64,000 bases of DNA from Methylosinus sp. H3A (GCF_015709455.1 NZ_JADNQW010000005.1:744001-808000); one strand, 5' to 3'; counted from the first letter of the stretch, positions 34,587 to 45,657 are shown. Numbers and translations are program-made. The notes: a model not told the origin generated them from the letters alone.

Positions 34587-35093
34587 ATGTCGCAGACCCA
34601 TCTGATGCGCGCGGCGCCGCAGCGCCGCCTCGGCGGCGCGGAAGTTCTCGCGCTGCTCATCTTCTTCTTCGGCGCCGTCGCCGCGGTGAATGGCGTGATG
34701 ATCTACGCCGCCGTCACCACTTTCCGCGGCGAGGAGATCGGCCGCGCCTATGAGAAAGGCCTCGCCTACAATCTCGACATCGCCGGCGCGCGCGAGCAGA
34801 GCGCGCGCGACTGGAAGGTGGAGGCGACCATTCTCGGCCGCGGCGCATGGGAGAGCCTCGTCTCCGTCACGCTGCGCGATCGCAGTGGCGCGCTGACCGG
34901 GCTGAAGCTCACCGCCGAAGTTCGCGCGCCGGTCGACGGACGCAAGGATGTGGCCGTCGTTCTCGTCGAGGCTGCGCCCGGCCGCTACGAGGCGCCGCTG
35001 GCCATCGAATCCGGCTGGCGCGATCTCGTGCTGATCGCCTCGCGCGACGGCCGCGAAATGTTCCGCTCCAAGAGCCGCATCCGCATCGATTGA
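34587..35093 (+). CDS. ccoH: cbb3 oxidase assembly protein FixH family
   Basis: Small membrane protein of 168 residues with one N-terminal helix (LALLIFFFGAVAAVNGVMIY) and a periplasmic beta domain. GLAYNLDIAGAREQ is the conserved FixH stretch after the helix. It assists assembly of the cbb3 oxidase together with CcoI. GAGGAG precedes the ATG, 10 bases after ccoG. Confidence 0.93.
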   Translation: MSQTHLMRAAPQRRLGGAEVLALLIFFFGAVAAVNGVMIYAAVTTFRGEEIGRAYEKGLAYNLDIAGAREQSARDWKVEATILGRGAWESLVSVTLRDRSGALTGLKLTAEVRAPVDGRKDVAVVLVEAAPGRYEAPLAIESGWRDLVLIASRDGREMFRSKSRIRID

Positions 35094-35102
35094 GTTTTCG
35101 CA

Positions 35103-37315
<2,213 letters not shown>

Positions 37316-37319
<4 letters not shown>

Positions 37320-37474
37320 CTGTCCTGCTGTTTCTCGTTCCGCTGGCGCTACTGCTCGGCGCGCTCGGCCTCATGGCCTTCGTCTGGTCGCTGAATGCGG
37401 GTCAATATGAGGATCTCGAAGGCGCCGCCGCACGCGCGCTCTCGGACGACGACCTCGAGGACACGCAGACATGA
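37316..37474 (+). CDS. ccoS: cbb3-type oxidase maturation protein
   Basis: A 52-residue single-span protein. The helix LLFLVPLALLLGALGLMAFVW is followed by SLNAGQYEDLEGAAARAL, the CcoS signature in which the helix is followed by a Gln-Tyr/Phe-Asp/Glu-Asp/Asp-Leu stretch. Needed for cofactor insertion into the oxidase. It overlaps ccoI by ATGA at its start and the MFS gene by ATGA at its end, so all three are coupled. Confidence 0.93.
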
Positions 37475-38607
37475 GTCTCGAATTCGATCCGCCGATCGCG
37501 CGTCCGAGCGAGACGCTGTGCCTCTGCCCGCGCAAGAGCGGGCCAATAGGCGACGGCGTTGCGGATGCGGCCATGACACGACGGCTCGCGCTCGGTTTCG
37601 GCCTCGCCGTGCTGGCGCAAGCGCTGGCGCTTTCACAACTGCCGGAGGCCGCGCGGCTCATCGCGCCCAGCGCCGACCGCATCGGCTGGCCGCTGGCGCT
37701 GCTGCTCGTCGGCGCGGCGCTGGCGTCTTTTCCGGCGGCGCTGCTCGTCGACGGCTTCGGCCGCAGCGGCGCCTTCGCGCTCGGCGCCAGCCTCGGGGTC
37801 GCGGGCGGCGCGCTCGGCGCATTCGCCATGACGCGCGGACATTTTCCGGCGCTCTGCCTCGCCGCGCTGTGGCTCGGCCTGGCGCAGGGCTTCGGCCTCT
37901 TCTATCGCCATGTCGCAGCCTTCGGCTCGGGCGGCGGCGTGGGCGTGCTGGCTGGCGGCGCGCTGGCGGCGTTGGGCGCGCCGCTCGTCGTCTTTCTGTC
38001 CGAGCTCGCGGGAGGCGGAGCGGCGACATTGCTCTGCGCGGCGCTGCTCCAGGTCGCGGCCCTCGCTCTGGCGGTGCGTCTGCCGCATGGTTTCGCGGAG
38101 GTTAACGAAGACGCCGGGCGATGCGATGAAGCAGAGAAAAGCGCTCTGTCATCCGCTCGCCCTTCCGCCCTCGGCTCGCGTTTCGCTCTGCTGACGATCG
38201 CCTGCGCCGCGGCTTGGGCGATCATGGCGGCGGCCATGTTGCGGGGTCCGCTGTCGCTCTCCCTGTGCGGAGCCGCGCAGAGCTTCGTCGGCGGGGCGAT
38301 GGCCTGGCATCTCCTCGCCATGTATGGCCCGGCCGCGCTGGCGGCGCGCTGGCCCGCTTGCTTCCCGCCATTGCCGAGCCTTTGCGCCGGGCTCGTCCTG
38401 CTCGCGGCGGCTTTCGCCCTGCTCCGCCTGTCGGCCTCGCCCGCGCTGCTGGCGGCGGGCATGGCGGCGATCGGCGCGTCCTGGTCGCTCGCCAACATAG
38501 GCGCGCTGCGTCTGCTGCATGAGAGAGGCCCGGTCTCCCGCCCCGCGCTGGCGCTGCACGACCTCTGCCTGCTGGGCGCGGCGGCGGCCGGCGCATTGGC
38601 CTTCTGA
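37471..38607 (+). CDS. ccoA: MFS transporter, CcoA-type copper importer
   Basis: Twelve-helix-type major facilitator protein of 378 residues. In its second half it contains MAAAM (residues 252-256) and HLLAM (280-284). This MxxxM and HxxxM pair, 28 residues apart from first Met to His, matches the copper-uptake motifs described for CcoA of Rhodobacter capsulatus. Its start overlaps ccoS by ATGA. Import of copper for cbb3 assembly is therefore a well-supported inference. A later in-frame ATG at 37573 (MTRRLALGFGL) could be the true start, since the first 34 residues are hydrophilic. Confidence 0.75.
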   Translation: MSLEFDPPIARPSETLCLCPRKSGPIGDGVADAAMTRRLALGFGLAVLAQALALSQLPEAARLIAPSADRIGWPLALLLVGAALASFPAALLVDGFGRSGAFALGASLGVAGGALGAFAMTRGHFPALCLAALWLGLAQGFGLFYRHVAAFGSGGGVGVLAGGALAALGAPLVVFLSELAGGGAATLLCAALLQVAALALAVRLPHGFAEVNEDAGRCDEAEKSALSSARPSALGSRFALLTIACAAAWAIMAAAMLRGPLSLSLCGAAQSFVGGAMAWHLLAMYGPAALAARWPACFPPLPSLCAGLVLLAAAFALLRLSASPALLAAGMAAIGASWSLANIGALRLLHERGPVSRPALALHDLCLLGAAAAGALAF

Positions 38608-38720
38608 CCTGATTTCGCCGCAAGATTTTCGCAATCTGCCGGAAACGGCGTAGACTCTCCCTTCGGGCGAGGCTGCGCGCCCGAGCGCTCGCGCGCTAAA
38701 TGCCCCGCGAGGAATCGAAA

Positions 38721-41192
38721 ATGACATTCTGGCGCAAGAGAAACAGCGACGGCCGGACCGACGCCTCGCCGACGCTGGAGCGGCTGGTGCGGCGTTCTTT
38801 GACGGCGCTCGCCGTCGAACGTCTGTCGCGCATCGCCGCCGGGCTCGCCACTCTCCTTCTCTTCTTCCTCGCGGTCTCCTTCTCTGGCCTCTGGCTGGAG
38901 ATCGGCGCGACAGGCCGCGCGCTCGGCGTCGGCGCCTTCGCCGTGGCCGCGCTGTGGATCGTCGGACGCGGCCTCGTCGCCGGGACGCCGCGGCGGCGCG
39001 AGGCTCTGGCCCGGCTCGACGCTTCCGCGGGCGCGCATCGCCCGGCCGCCTCGCTTGAGGACACGCTCTCCGGGGACGCCCCCGATTCCGCGACGAGCGC
39101 GCTCTGGGCGCTGCATCGCAGCCGGCTCGAGCGAAAGCTGGCGACGATAGAGGTCGCGCCGCCGGACCCGGGCCTGCCGCGGCGCGATCCCTTCGCCTTG
39201 CGCGCCGCCGCGCTGGTCGCCGCCGTCGCCGCCGCCTTCGTCGCCGGACCGGATCGCACGGCCCGGCTGCTCTCCGCCTTCGATTGGGAGAGCGGCGCCG
39301 GCGCCGCCTCGGGCGCCAGGGTCGACGCCTGGTTCGATCCGCCGGCCTATACCGGGCGACCGCCCATCGTGCTGCCGCAGCGCGCCGAGGGGCCCTGGGC
39401 GCAGGTTTCGGTTCCGGTGAACGCCACGCTGGTCGTGCACAGTTTTGGCGCGCGCGGCGCCGCGGCGGCGAGCGGCGGACTCGCGCCGATCGAGGGCGGC
39501 AAGCAGCGACAGGCGAGCGGCGAGACCGAGGAGCGCTTCAAGCTCACCGGCGACGCCGCGATCGCGCTGCGCGGCGCCGGCGAGTTCCGCATTCAGGCGA
39601 TCCCCGACCGGGCGCCGACGATCGAAATCACCCAGCCGCCGCGCAACAACGCCCGGGGCACCATGACGCTCGGCTTCCGCACCGACGATGATTACGGCGT
39701 CGTCTCGGCGGAGGCGGTCGCGGCTCTGCCCGCCGCCGCCCATCCGAGCCGCTCGCTCTATCCGCCGCCGCGGCTCGCTCTGCCCGCGCCGCCGACGCGC
39801 GGCGGCCTCGGCGAGACCAAGGCGACGCTGGACTTCTCCGATCACCCCTGGGCCGGCGCGCGCGTCGCGCTGACCCTCGTCGCCCATGACGAGGGCGGCA
39901 ATGACGGTCACTCCGCGCCGCTGGACGTCACTCTGCCGGAGCGCCGCTTCGCCAAGCCGCTGGCGCGCGCGCTCGCCGAGCAGCGCCGCAATCTGGCGCT
40001 CGATCCCGATCATCACGCCCGCGTGCTGACGGCGGTCGGCGCGCTGTCGCTGGGCTCGGCGTTGTTCGAGACGCCCTCCTCCGTCTTTCTGGGCCTCAGC
40101 GCGGCGAAGGGGCGGCTGGAGACGGCGCGCGACGACGCCGATCTGCGCGAGGTCGCCGATCTGATCTGGGCCATGGCGCTCTCGCTCGAGGAGGGCGACG
40201 TCTCGCAGGCCGAGCGCGATCTGCGCGCGGCGCAAAAGGATCTGCGCGAGGCCTTGGCGCGCGGCGCCAGCGAGGAAGAAATCGCGAAGCTGACGCAGGA
40301 CATGCGCGCCGCGCTGGAGAATTTCCTGAACGGCCTCGGCCAGAAGAACGGCAAGAACGCCGAGCGCTCCGCGCCGGAGCGCGGCGACCAGCGCGTGCTG
40401 ACGGAAGACGATCTGCAATCCATGCTGAGCGAGATCGAGAAGGCCGAGCGCGCCGGCGATTTCGCGGAGGCGCAAAGGCTGCTCGACGATCTGCAGGACG
40501 TGCTCGAGAATCTGCGCCCGGCGCAGGCCGGCCGCGCCGACCCCCGCGCGCGGGAAATGTCGCGCGCGCTGGAGGAGATCGACAAACTGACGCGCGAGGA
40601 GCAGCAATTGCGCGACGAGACCAATCGCGGCCAACAATCCGGCGGCCAGCAATCCGGCGGCGAGCCGCGGCGCGGCGGCAAGGGCCAGTCCTCCGCCTCC
40701 GACGAAACGCGCGCGCGGCAGAAATCGCTGCGCGACCGGCTGGAGCGCGAGCAGGACCGGCTGCGCCGCTCCGGCGAGGCCTCGCCCGATCTCGCCGACG
40801 CCGACAAGGCGATGAAGGAAGCGGAGAAGGCGCTCGGCCCCGGCGGCGAGGGAACAGGCCGCGCGGTGGACGCGCAGGGCCGCGCGCTACAAGCGCTGCG
40901 ACGCGGCGCGGACCAGCTCGCCTCGCGCATGCAGGGCGAAGGCGAAGAGGGCGAGGGCCAATCCGGCCGCGCCGGCCGCCGCGCCGGAATGCGCCCCGGC
41001 GAGGGCGCCGACCCGCTCGGCCGCCCGACGGGACGCCAGCGCGGCCAGGAGGCCGGCGCCCGCTACGATCCACTCGGCCTGCCTCCCGCCGTGCGCGCCC
41101 GCCGCGTGCAAGAGGAGCTGCGCCGCCGCCTCGGCCAGCCCGAGCGCCCGGCCGAGGAGCTGGATTATTTCGAGCGGCTGCTGCGGCGATGA
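38721..41192 (+). CDS. DUF4175 / TIGR02302 family protein
   Basis: Large protein of unknown function found across alphaproteobacteria, 823 residues. It has two membrane helices near the N-terminus (about 30-80), a beta-rich middle with DAWFDPPAYTGRPPIVLP, and a long charged, coiled-coil-prone C-terminal half (EEIDKLTREEQQLRDE, LRDRLEREQDRLRRSGE) ending in low-complexity Gly/Arg/Gln repeats and EELDYFERLLRR. The ATG at 38721 is chosen because GAGGA lies eight bases before it; an ATG at 38700 adds seven residues. No operon partner is evident. Confidence 0.85.
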   Translation: MTFWRKRNSDGRTDASPTLERLVRRSLTALAVERLSRIAAGLATLLLFFLAVSFSGLWLEIGATGRALGVGAFAVAALWIVGRGLVAGTPRRREALARLDASAGAHRPAASLEDTLSGDAPDSATSALWALHRSRLERKLATIEVAPPDPGLPRRDPFALRAAALVAAVAAAFVAGPDRTARLLSAFDWESGAGAASGARVDAWFDPPAYTGRPPIVLPQRAEGPWAQVSVPVNATLVVHSFGARGAAAASGGLAPIEGGKQRQASGETEERFKLTGDAAIALRGAGEFRIQAIPDRAPTIEITQPPRNNARGTMTLGFRTDDDYGVVSAEAVAALPAAAHPSRSLYPPPRLALPAPPTRGGLGETKATLDFSDHPWAGARVALTLVAHDEGGNDGHSAPLDVTLPERRFAKPLARALAEQRRNLALDPDHHARVLTAVGALSLGSALFETPSSVFLGLSAAKGRLETARDDADLREVADLIWAMALSLEEGDVSQAERDLRAAQKDLREALARGASEEEIAKLTQDMRAALENFLNGLGQKNGKNAERSAPERGDQRVLTEDDLQSMLSEIEKAERAGDFAEAQRLLDDLQDVLENLRPAQAGRADPRAREMSRALEEIDKLTREEQQLRDETNRGQQSGGQQSGGEPRRGGKGQSSASDETRARQKSLRDRLEREQDRLRRSGEASPDLADADKAMKEAEKALGPGGEGTGRAVDAQGRALQALRRGADQLASRMQGEGEEGEGQSGRAGRRAGMRPGEGADPLGRPTGRQRGQEAGARYDPLGLPPAVRARRVQEELRRRLGQPERPAEELDYFERLLRR

Positions 41193-41424
41193 CGGGTTTG
41201 CGCCTCGCACCGTCGGCTCTCGGATGGCATGCGGCCCGTGTCTCGCGATAGGGAGATGAGGATCGCCCCGTCCTGCCTCGGTTTTTGAATTTCCACGACC
41301 CGCCGGCAGCCGACCGGGCTGGCGCCGTTGCAGATAAGTCACAGTGTTCGATTTTTATTCGCTTACGCCACGCACCCGCCGGTTAGCGCCACGTTTCGGC
41401 TTGTTACTACGTACGTTAATCGCT

Positions 41425-41457
41425 ATTTCCGATCGTCTAGATACACTTATCGGAAAT
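41425..41457. promoter_or_regulatory. Perfect 9-base inverted repeat at the TonB-receptor start
   Basis: ATTTCCGAT (41425-41433) and ATCGGAAAT (41449-41457) are exact inverted copies with a 15-base spacer. The right arm includes the outermost ATG at 41456. It could be an operator for a metal-responsive repressor or a hairpin that masks the start. Confidence 0.45.
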
Positions 41458-41470
41458 GGGCGTCGGGTCG

Positions 41471-43960
41471 ATGAAATTCAGGCGTTGGTTGTTCTCTTGT
41501 GCGTCATTGGCTCCCTATTCGCTGCTCGGCGGCGCGTTGTTGGTCGGACCGTTCCCGAACGCTCCGGCGTTCGCGCAGGACGCGCAGATCGAGGACGTGA
41601 TCGTGCGGGGCGACGAAGCCGGTGCGCGCCGCGAAGCGCAGGCGCAGAAAGCGCCGCGCGCCATCAAGGTCATCACGTCGGACACGATCGAGGAGCAGCA
41701 GCTCCAGACCCTCGACGACTTCGCCTTGAAGATCTCCAATTACAGGCCGAACACCAGCACCGCGCAATGGTCCTTCGCGTCGATCCGCGGCGTCGGCGCC
41801 GGCTCGAACACCGGGGTCGGCGCGCATTCCGCGACCGGATTCGTGCTCGACAATGTGTTCTGGCAAGCGCCGGGCTTCCAGTGGATGAACTTCACCGGCA
41901 TATCTTCGTTCGAAGTCGCCTATGGCCCCCAGGGCACGGCGGGCGGCAAGAACACGACGATGGGCAGTGTCGTCGTCCACTCGCAGGTTCCATCCTTCGC
42001 GCGCAAGGCGACACTCGAGACATCCTATGGAAGTTATGGACGCACGACCGAAAAGGTGAACGTCACCGGCCCGATCATCGAGGACGCGCTCGCCTATCGC
42101 GTGACCGCCTACTTCGACCGGGACAACGGGTTCATTCACGACCAAATCACCGGCGCGGGCTACGGTAACTTCGATCGTTGGGGCGTGCGCGGCCAATTAC
42201 TCTTCGTCGGGGACGAGATAAGCGACCGCCTCATCTTCAGCTACGCTAGCTCGAACGAGTACCGGAACTATTTTCGCAGCGCCATTCCGATCGGCAATTC
42301 GAGCCTCATCTATGCGAATGGCACGGTTCCGGCGACCAGCTACGCTCAGAACTTCGCGAGCAGGCTCGGTCGGCCCGTTCTCACCTTCGATCCATACAAG
42401 CCGTACATGGCGCGCGAAGGCACCGATCCCCAACGCAATTACACCGTCTCGAACGAGCTGAACGTAGGCATAGGCGACTATCTGCTGACGTCGATATCGG
42501 CCTATGGTTTCGAGCGAGGCCTCGAGCGAGGCTTTTCCGATGGCAACCAATTGGCCGCCATTCGCAGTGGCTCCATGGATACATATGCCGGCCAGGGCTC
42601 GCAGGAGTTGCGCTTCTCCTCGCCGAAGGGGCAGCCATTCGAGTGGCAAGTCGGGCTCTACGGTTTCGCGGAAGACGTGCTGAGCCAGATGCATCATGTC
42701 CAATTCGGCGCCGACGCGACCAAATGGTACAGCCTCCCGGCGGCTCTCCCCGGCGTCACGGACTGGTGGCACGTCAAAGCGACCTCGCACCAGGCAGCCG
42801 GATACGCCAACGCCACCTATCATATAGACGAGCAGGCGGCGATCACCTTCGGCATAAGGGATTCCTGGGAGCGGAGGGGCGGGTCCGCGAGTCACCGGCC
42901 GTCGCTGTATTACGGCGCCCAATATTCGGCTTTCCAGCAGGAGCAGGCGATCATCGCTTCCGGCGGCTGGGGGTGGTCCGACACCGGCCATCAGGCGAAA
43001 TACCGCAACATGCTCACCGCGCTCGTCAACCCGGAATACAAATACAACGACAATATCACTCTGTTCGGTCTCGTCGGCCGCGGAGAGAAAGCCTCGGCGG
43101 TCAACATAACGGGCACAGGTCCAATCTATGTGAAACGCGACGGAGTCTACTACCTCGTGGATCATGCTCCGCTTCTCGGCAATAAACCCGAGGTGTCGTG
43201 GGATTATGAGCTGGGCGTGAAGACGAACTGGCTGGATGAGCGCCTGTTTCTCAACCTGACCGCCTATTGGACCGACCTGTATAATTTTCAGGTCGTTCAA
43301 AGCAAGACGAGCTACGACACCAATGGCGCGCCGATCTCCGTCAGCAATGTCGGCAACGCCGAGCAGGCGAGAATGCGCGGCGTCGAATTCGATGGACGAT
43401 GGAGCCCCATCGAGAAACTATGGATCACTTTTTCTGGCTCGCTGTCGGACGCGCGCTGGGTCAAATATACGCAAGCGCCCGCGCCGAGCGACTGGGCTTG
43501 GTCGACGCCTGCGAATGCGCCCGCCGGCTTCGTCAAAGCGCCGCAGTATATGTCGCTGTCCAACACGCGCTGGACGAATCTTCCGAGATGGGCGTTCAGG
43601 GCCGGAGCCAATTACGAGCAGCCTCTCGGAGCGGTGTTCAGCGGCTCGGGATTGGGGCCGTGGGCCGAGCAACCGATCAGCGCGTTCGGCTATTTCAACG
43701 TCGCCTACACGGATAAGGTTCAGCTGACAAATCCGTGGTCGGTAGTGCAATATTGGAACCGGCCCTATGTCGACCTCAGCGTCGGCGCCGGCTTGAAGAC
43801 CAGCGACAACCGCTACAGGCTGACATTCTGGGGTAAGAACCTCTTCAATGTGGTGCCTTTCATGTCTTGGTCGCCCGGCAGCGGAAGCACGCCCACCTCT
43901 GTCACCCTCGGCATGCCGCCGGTCACCTATGGCGGCACGTTGAGCGTGGTGCTCGACTGA
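41471..43960 (+). CDS. TonB-dependent outer-membrane receptor
   Basis: Outer-membrane beta-barrel of 829 residues that takes up a ligand using TonB energy. It has a signal peptide (ending about PAFAQDA), a plug domain (APRAIKVITSDTIEEQQLQTLDD, RGVGAGSNTG, SFEVAYGPQGTAGGKNTTMGSVVV) and a 22-strand-type barrel closing with FWGKNLFNVVPF...SVVLD. The ligand is unknown. The ATG at 41471 is used; ATG at 41456 lies in an inverted repeat. The gene has more AGG arginine codons than its neighbours and sits beside a group II intron fragment, which suggests transfer. The next gene is a His-rich lipoprotein. Confidence 0.9.
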   Translation: MKFRRWLFSCASLAPYSLLGGALLVGPFPNAPAFAQDAQIEDVIVRGDEAGARREAQAQKAPRAIKVITSDTIEEQQLQTLDDFALKISNYRPNTSTAQWSFASIRGVGAGSNTGVGAHSATGFVLDNVFWQAPGFQWMNFTGISSFEVAYGPQGTAGGKNTTMGSVVVHSQVPSFARKATLETSYGSYGRTTEKVNVTGPIIEDALAYRVTAYFDRDNGFIHDQITGAGYGNFDRWGVRGQLLFVGDEISDRLIFSYASSNEYRNYFRSAIPIGNSSLIYANGTVPATSYAQNFASRLGRPVLTFDPYKPYMAREGTDPQRNYTVSNELNVGIGDYLLTSISAYGFERGLERGFSDGNQLAAIRSGSMDTYAGQGSQELRFSSPKGQPFEWQVGLYGFAEDVLSQMHHVQFGADATKWYSLPAALPGVTDWWHVKATSHQAAGYANATYHIDEQAAITFGIRDSWERRGGSASHRPSLYYGAQYSAFQQEQAIIASGGWGWSDTGHQAKYRNMLTALVNPEYKYNDNITLFGLVGRGEKASAVNITGTGPIYVKRDGVYYLVDHAPLLGNKPEVSWDYELGVKTNWLDERLFLNLTAYWTDLYNFQVVQSKTSYDTNGAPISVSNVGNAEQARMRGVEFDGRWSPIEKLWITFSGSLSDARWVKYTQAPAPSDWAWSTPANAPAGFVKAPQYMSLSNTRWTNLPRWAFRAGANYEQPLGAVFSGSGLGPWAEQPISAFGYFNVAYTDKVQLTNPWSVVQYWNRPYVDLSVGAGLKTSDNRYRLTFWGKNLFNVVPFMSWSPGSGSTPTSVTLGMPPVTYGGTLSVVLD

Positions 43961-44079
43961 GCGCGCTTTCGCCGCGAGCGGGGGACAGTATGGCGCGACC
44001 TCTTGGTGAGGCGACACACGAGACAGAGGGGAGTCAAGGAAGGGCGCGGTCGCGCGGATCGTCACGCTCCGTTTCCCCT

Positions 44080-44112
44080 CCCCGCTCATCGAACCGGACG
44101 TGCGGATTTCCC
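44080..44112 (-). mobile_element. Fragment of group II intron domain V
   Basis: Read on the minus strand, GGGAAATCCGCACGTCCGG followed by TTCGATGAGCGGGG is the GAAA loop and 3' strand of a bacterial group II intron domain V hairpin plus the following linker. The matching 5' strand (a GAGCCGGATGCG-type sequence) is missing: the bases before the loop are unrelated. No intron-encoded reverse transcriptase is present. About 100 further bases towards 43980 may be the 3' end and old flank. Confidence 0.55.
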
Positions 44113-44148
44113 TTCTAGGATCACGAAATCGATTGGGAGAAGAAGCGA

Positions 44149-44397
44149 GTGAAACCGTTATATCTGATCGTCGTGCTGGGCGGCGCGCTCGCGCTCGCGG
44201 CGTGTAATTCGACCAACACTCCCAAGCCGGCGGCAGCCGCCGCCGACAACACCGACTATAAGAAACTCGGCGGCATTCACGCCCATCATACACCTGAGCA
44301 GCACGCGGCGTTTCTGAAGCGGGTCGGGCAATTGCAGAACGACGACGAGGTCGAAGCGGCGGGCCACGGAGGCGGCGGAGGCGGGCATCATCACTGA
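44149..44397 (+). CDS. Small His-rich lipoprotein
   Basis: An 82-residue protein with a lipoprotein signal (LALAAC at residues 14-19), then a short mature part with IHAHHTPEQHAAF and a tail GHGGGGGGHHH. The density of His implies binding of a transition metal such as copper, nickel, cobalt or zinc at the outer membrane or periplasm. It starts at GTG with GGGAGAAGA before it. It follows the TonB receptor by 188 bases and could be its accessory protein. I do not recognise the family. Confidence 0.75.
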   Translation: MKPLYLIVVLGGALALAACNSTNTPKPAAAAADNTDYKKLGGIHAHHTPEQHAAFLKRVGQLQNDDEVEAAGHGGGGGGHHH

Positions 44398-44857
44398 TCG
44401 CTCGGCGCAGCTGCTCGCATCATCGGATCTCGTGCTCGCAAACAGTCGCGATTTCTACTCGGACGAGTTGACAATGGGAGTGGGTGGCAAGCTCACATTA
44501 TCCGCCAATGTGCTCGCCGGGGAGGGCGACGGCGAGAAAGTCGCGCACTTCGGCGAGCTTGGCGTCGAGCAGCGTGGTCAGGCGAGCGTGGCGTAGCCGT
44601 TGCGGGTCTGTCGAGACTTTCGTAAGTCGGCACGACTCTTTTAACTTCAATGGGTTGCACGTACAAAAGGCACGCCCGAAAGTCGAGCGCCGCTTTGGTC
44701 CGAGGTCGGTCCGTCGGTCCGTTCGCGTATGGGAATGCCCCCTTCGGTCGAAAATCCACCGCGACGCGACCAGTTCCCCTCCCCGCTTGCCCAACGCCCC
44801 ACGCTCCATTAGTCATGAAACCGCAATAGAGCGAGCGCCTCCGGGAGGAGCGGCCCC
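44398..44857. other. Gene-free region with mobile-element-like debris
   Basis: A 460-base stretch with no convincing gene. On the minus strand, 44498-44600 translates as a coherent tail (LRHARLTTLLDAKLAEVRDF and then GEHIGG, stop), which looks like the end of a broken gene. GACTTTCG (44615-44622) and CGAAAGTC (44677-44684) form an inverted pair. GGGGAGGGGAA near 44770 on the minus strand echoes the sequence beside the intron fragment. I infer repeated insertion and decay. Confidence 0.5.
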
Positions 44858-45049
44858 ATGATGTCCAGCTGGTCCAACATCGCCGTCATGGTCGCTGTCG
44901 CCTCGGTCGCCATTATCGTCATGCTCGGTCTCGGCAATGTGCTGCGCGGCGGCGATGGCAATCTCTCGCAAAAGCTCATGCGCTGGCGCGTGGGCTTGCA
45001 ATTTTGCGCTCTGCTGCTGATCCTGGCGATCCTCGCCTCACGTCACTAG
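44858..45049 (+). CDS. Twin transmembrane HIG1-domain protein
   Basis: A 63-residue membrane protein with two helices, MVAVASVAIIVMLGLGNVL and GLQFCALLLILAILA, separated by GGDGNLSQKLMRWRV. This is the HIG1 (hypoxia-induced) domain pattern, linked to respiratory complexes in some organisms. GGGAGGAG precedes the ATG; a second ATG follows at 44861. In alphaproteobacteria this gene is typically found immediately before the cobalamin adenosyltransferase, as here. Confidence 0.85.
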   Translation: MMSSWSNIAVMVAVASVAIIVMLGLGNVLRGGDGNLSQKLMRWRVGLQFCALLLILAILASRH

Positions 45050-45078
45050 AAGAACTGCCGCCACTGGAAGAGCCGCCG

Positions 45079-45657
45079 ATGGTCCGTCTCGACAAAATCT
45101 ACACGCGCGGCGGCGACGCCGGCGCCACCTCCCTCGTCGGCGGGGAGCGTCGGCGCAAGGATGATTTGCGCGTCGAGGCCTATGGCGCCGTGGACGAGAC
45201 CAATGCGACGATCGGCCTCGCGCGTCTCGCCACGGCCTCCGACGCCGCGCTCGACACCATGCTGGCGCGCATACAGAACGACCTCTTCGACCTCGGCGCG
45301 GAGCTGGCGACGCCGGGCAAGCCCGGCGAGCCGCCGCCGGAGAACAGCCTCGCCATCGTGCAGTCGCAGGTCGATCGGCTGGAGCGTGAGATCGACGAGC
45401 TCAACGCCTCGCTCGCGCCGCTCAAATCCTTCGTGCTGCCGGGCGGAACGGCGGCCGCCGCGCATCTCCATCTCGCCCGCACGGTGAGCCGGCGCGCCGA
45501 GCGCATAATGGTGGCGCTCGCCAACGCGCCGGACGAGGCCGTCGGCGCCACGGCGCTGCGCTATGTCAACCGCCTCTCGGATTTCCTCTTCGTCGCCGCG
45601 CGCTACGCCAACAGCAAAGCCGGCGACGTGCTGTGGACGCCGGGCGCGACGCGCTGA
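45079..45657 (+). CDS. PduO-type cob(I)alamin adenosyltransferase
   Basis: Transfers the 5'-deoxyadenosyl group from ATP to cobalamin in the cytosol, making coenzyme B12. Diagnostic parts are KIYTRGGDAGATSLVGG (ATP P-loop-like N-terminal motif), VDETNATIGLAR, and RYVNRLSDFLFVAARYAN. The length is 192 residues. The ATG at 45079 lies 29 bases after the HIG1 gene; the frame extends further upstream but overlaps that gene. No other B12 gene is near. Confidence 0.93.
   Translation: MVRLDKIYTRGGDAGATSLVGGERRRKDDLRVEAYGAVDETNATIGLARLATASDAALDTMLARIQNDLFDLGAELATPGKPGEPPPENSLAIVQSQVDRLEREIDELNASLAPLKSFVLPGGTAAAAHLHLARTVSRRAERIMVALANAPDEAVGATALRYVNRLSDFLFVAARYANSKAGDVLWTPGATR

Noticed and set aside
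41193-41470. A cobalamin riboswitch before the TonB receptor, suggested by the cobalamin adenosyltransferase nearby
   Set aside because: No B12-box-like sequence was found in the 278 bases, so the B12 link is not supported.
41471-44397. Methanobactin uptake (MbnT) as the role of the TonB receptor
   Set aside because: No methanobactin precursor, MbnB/MbnC or sigma-factor/FecR genes adjoin it. The ligand stays open.
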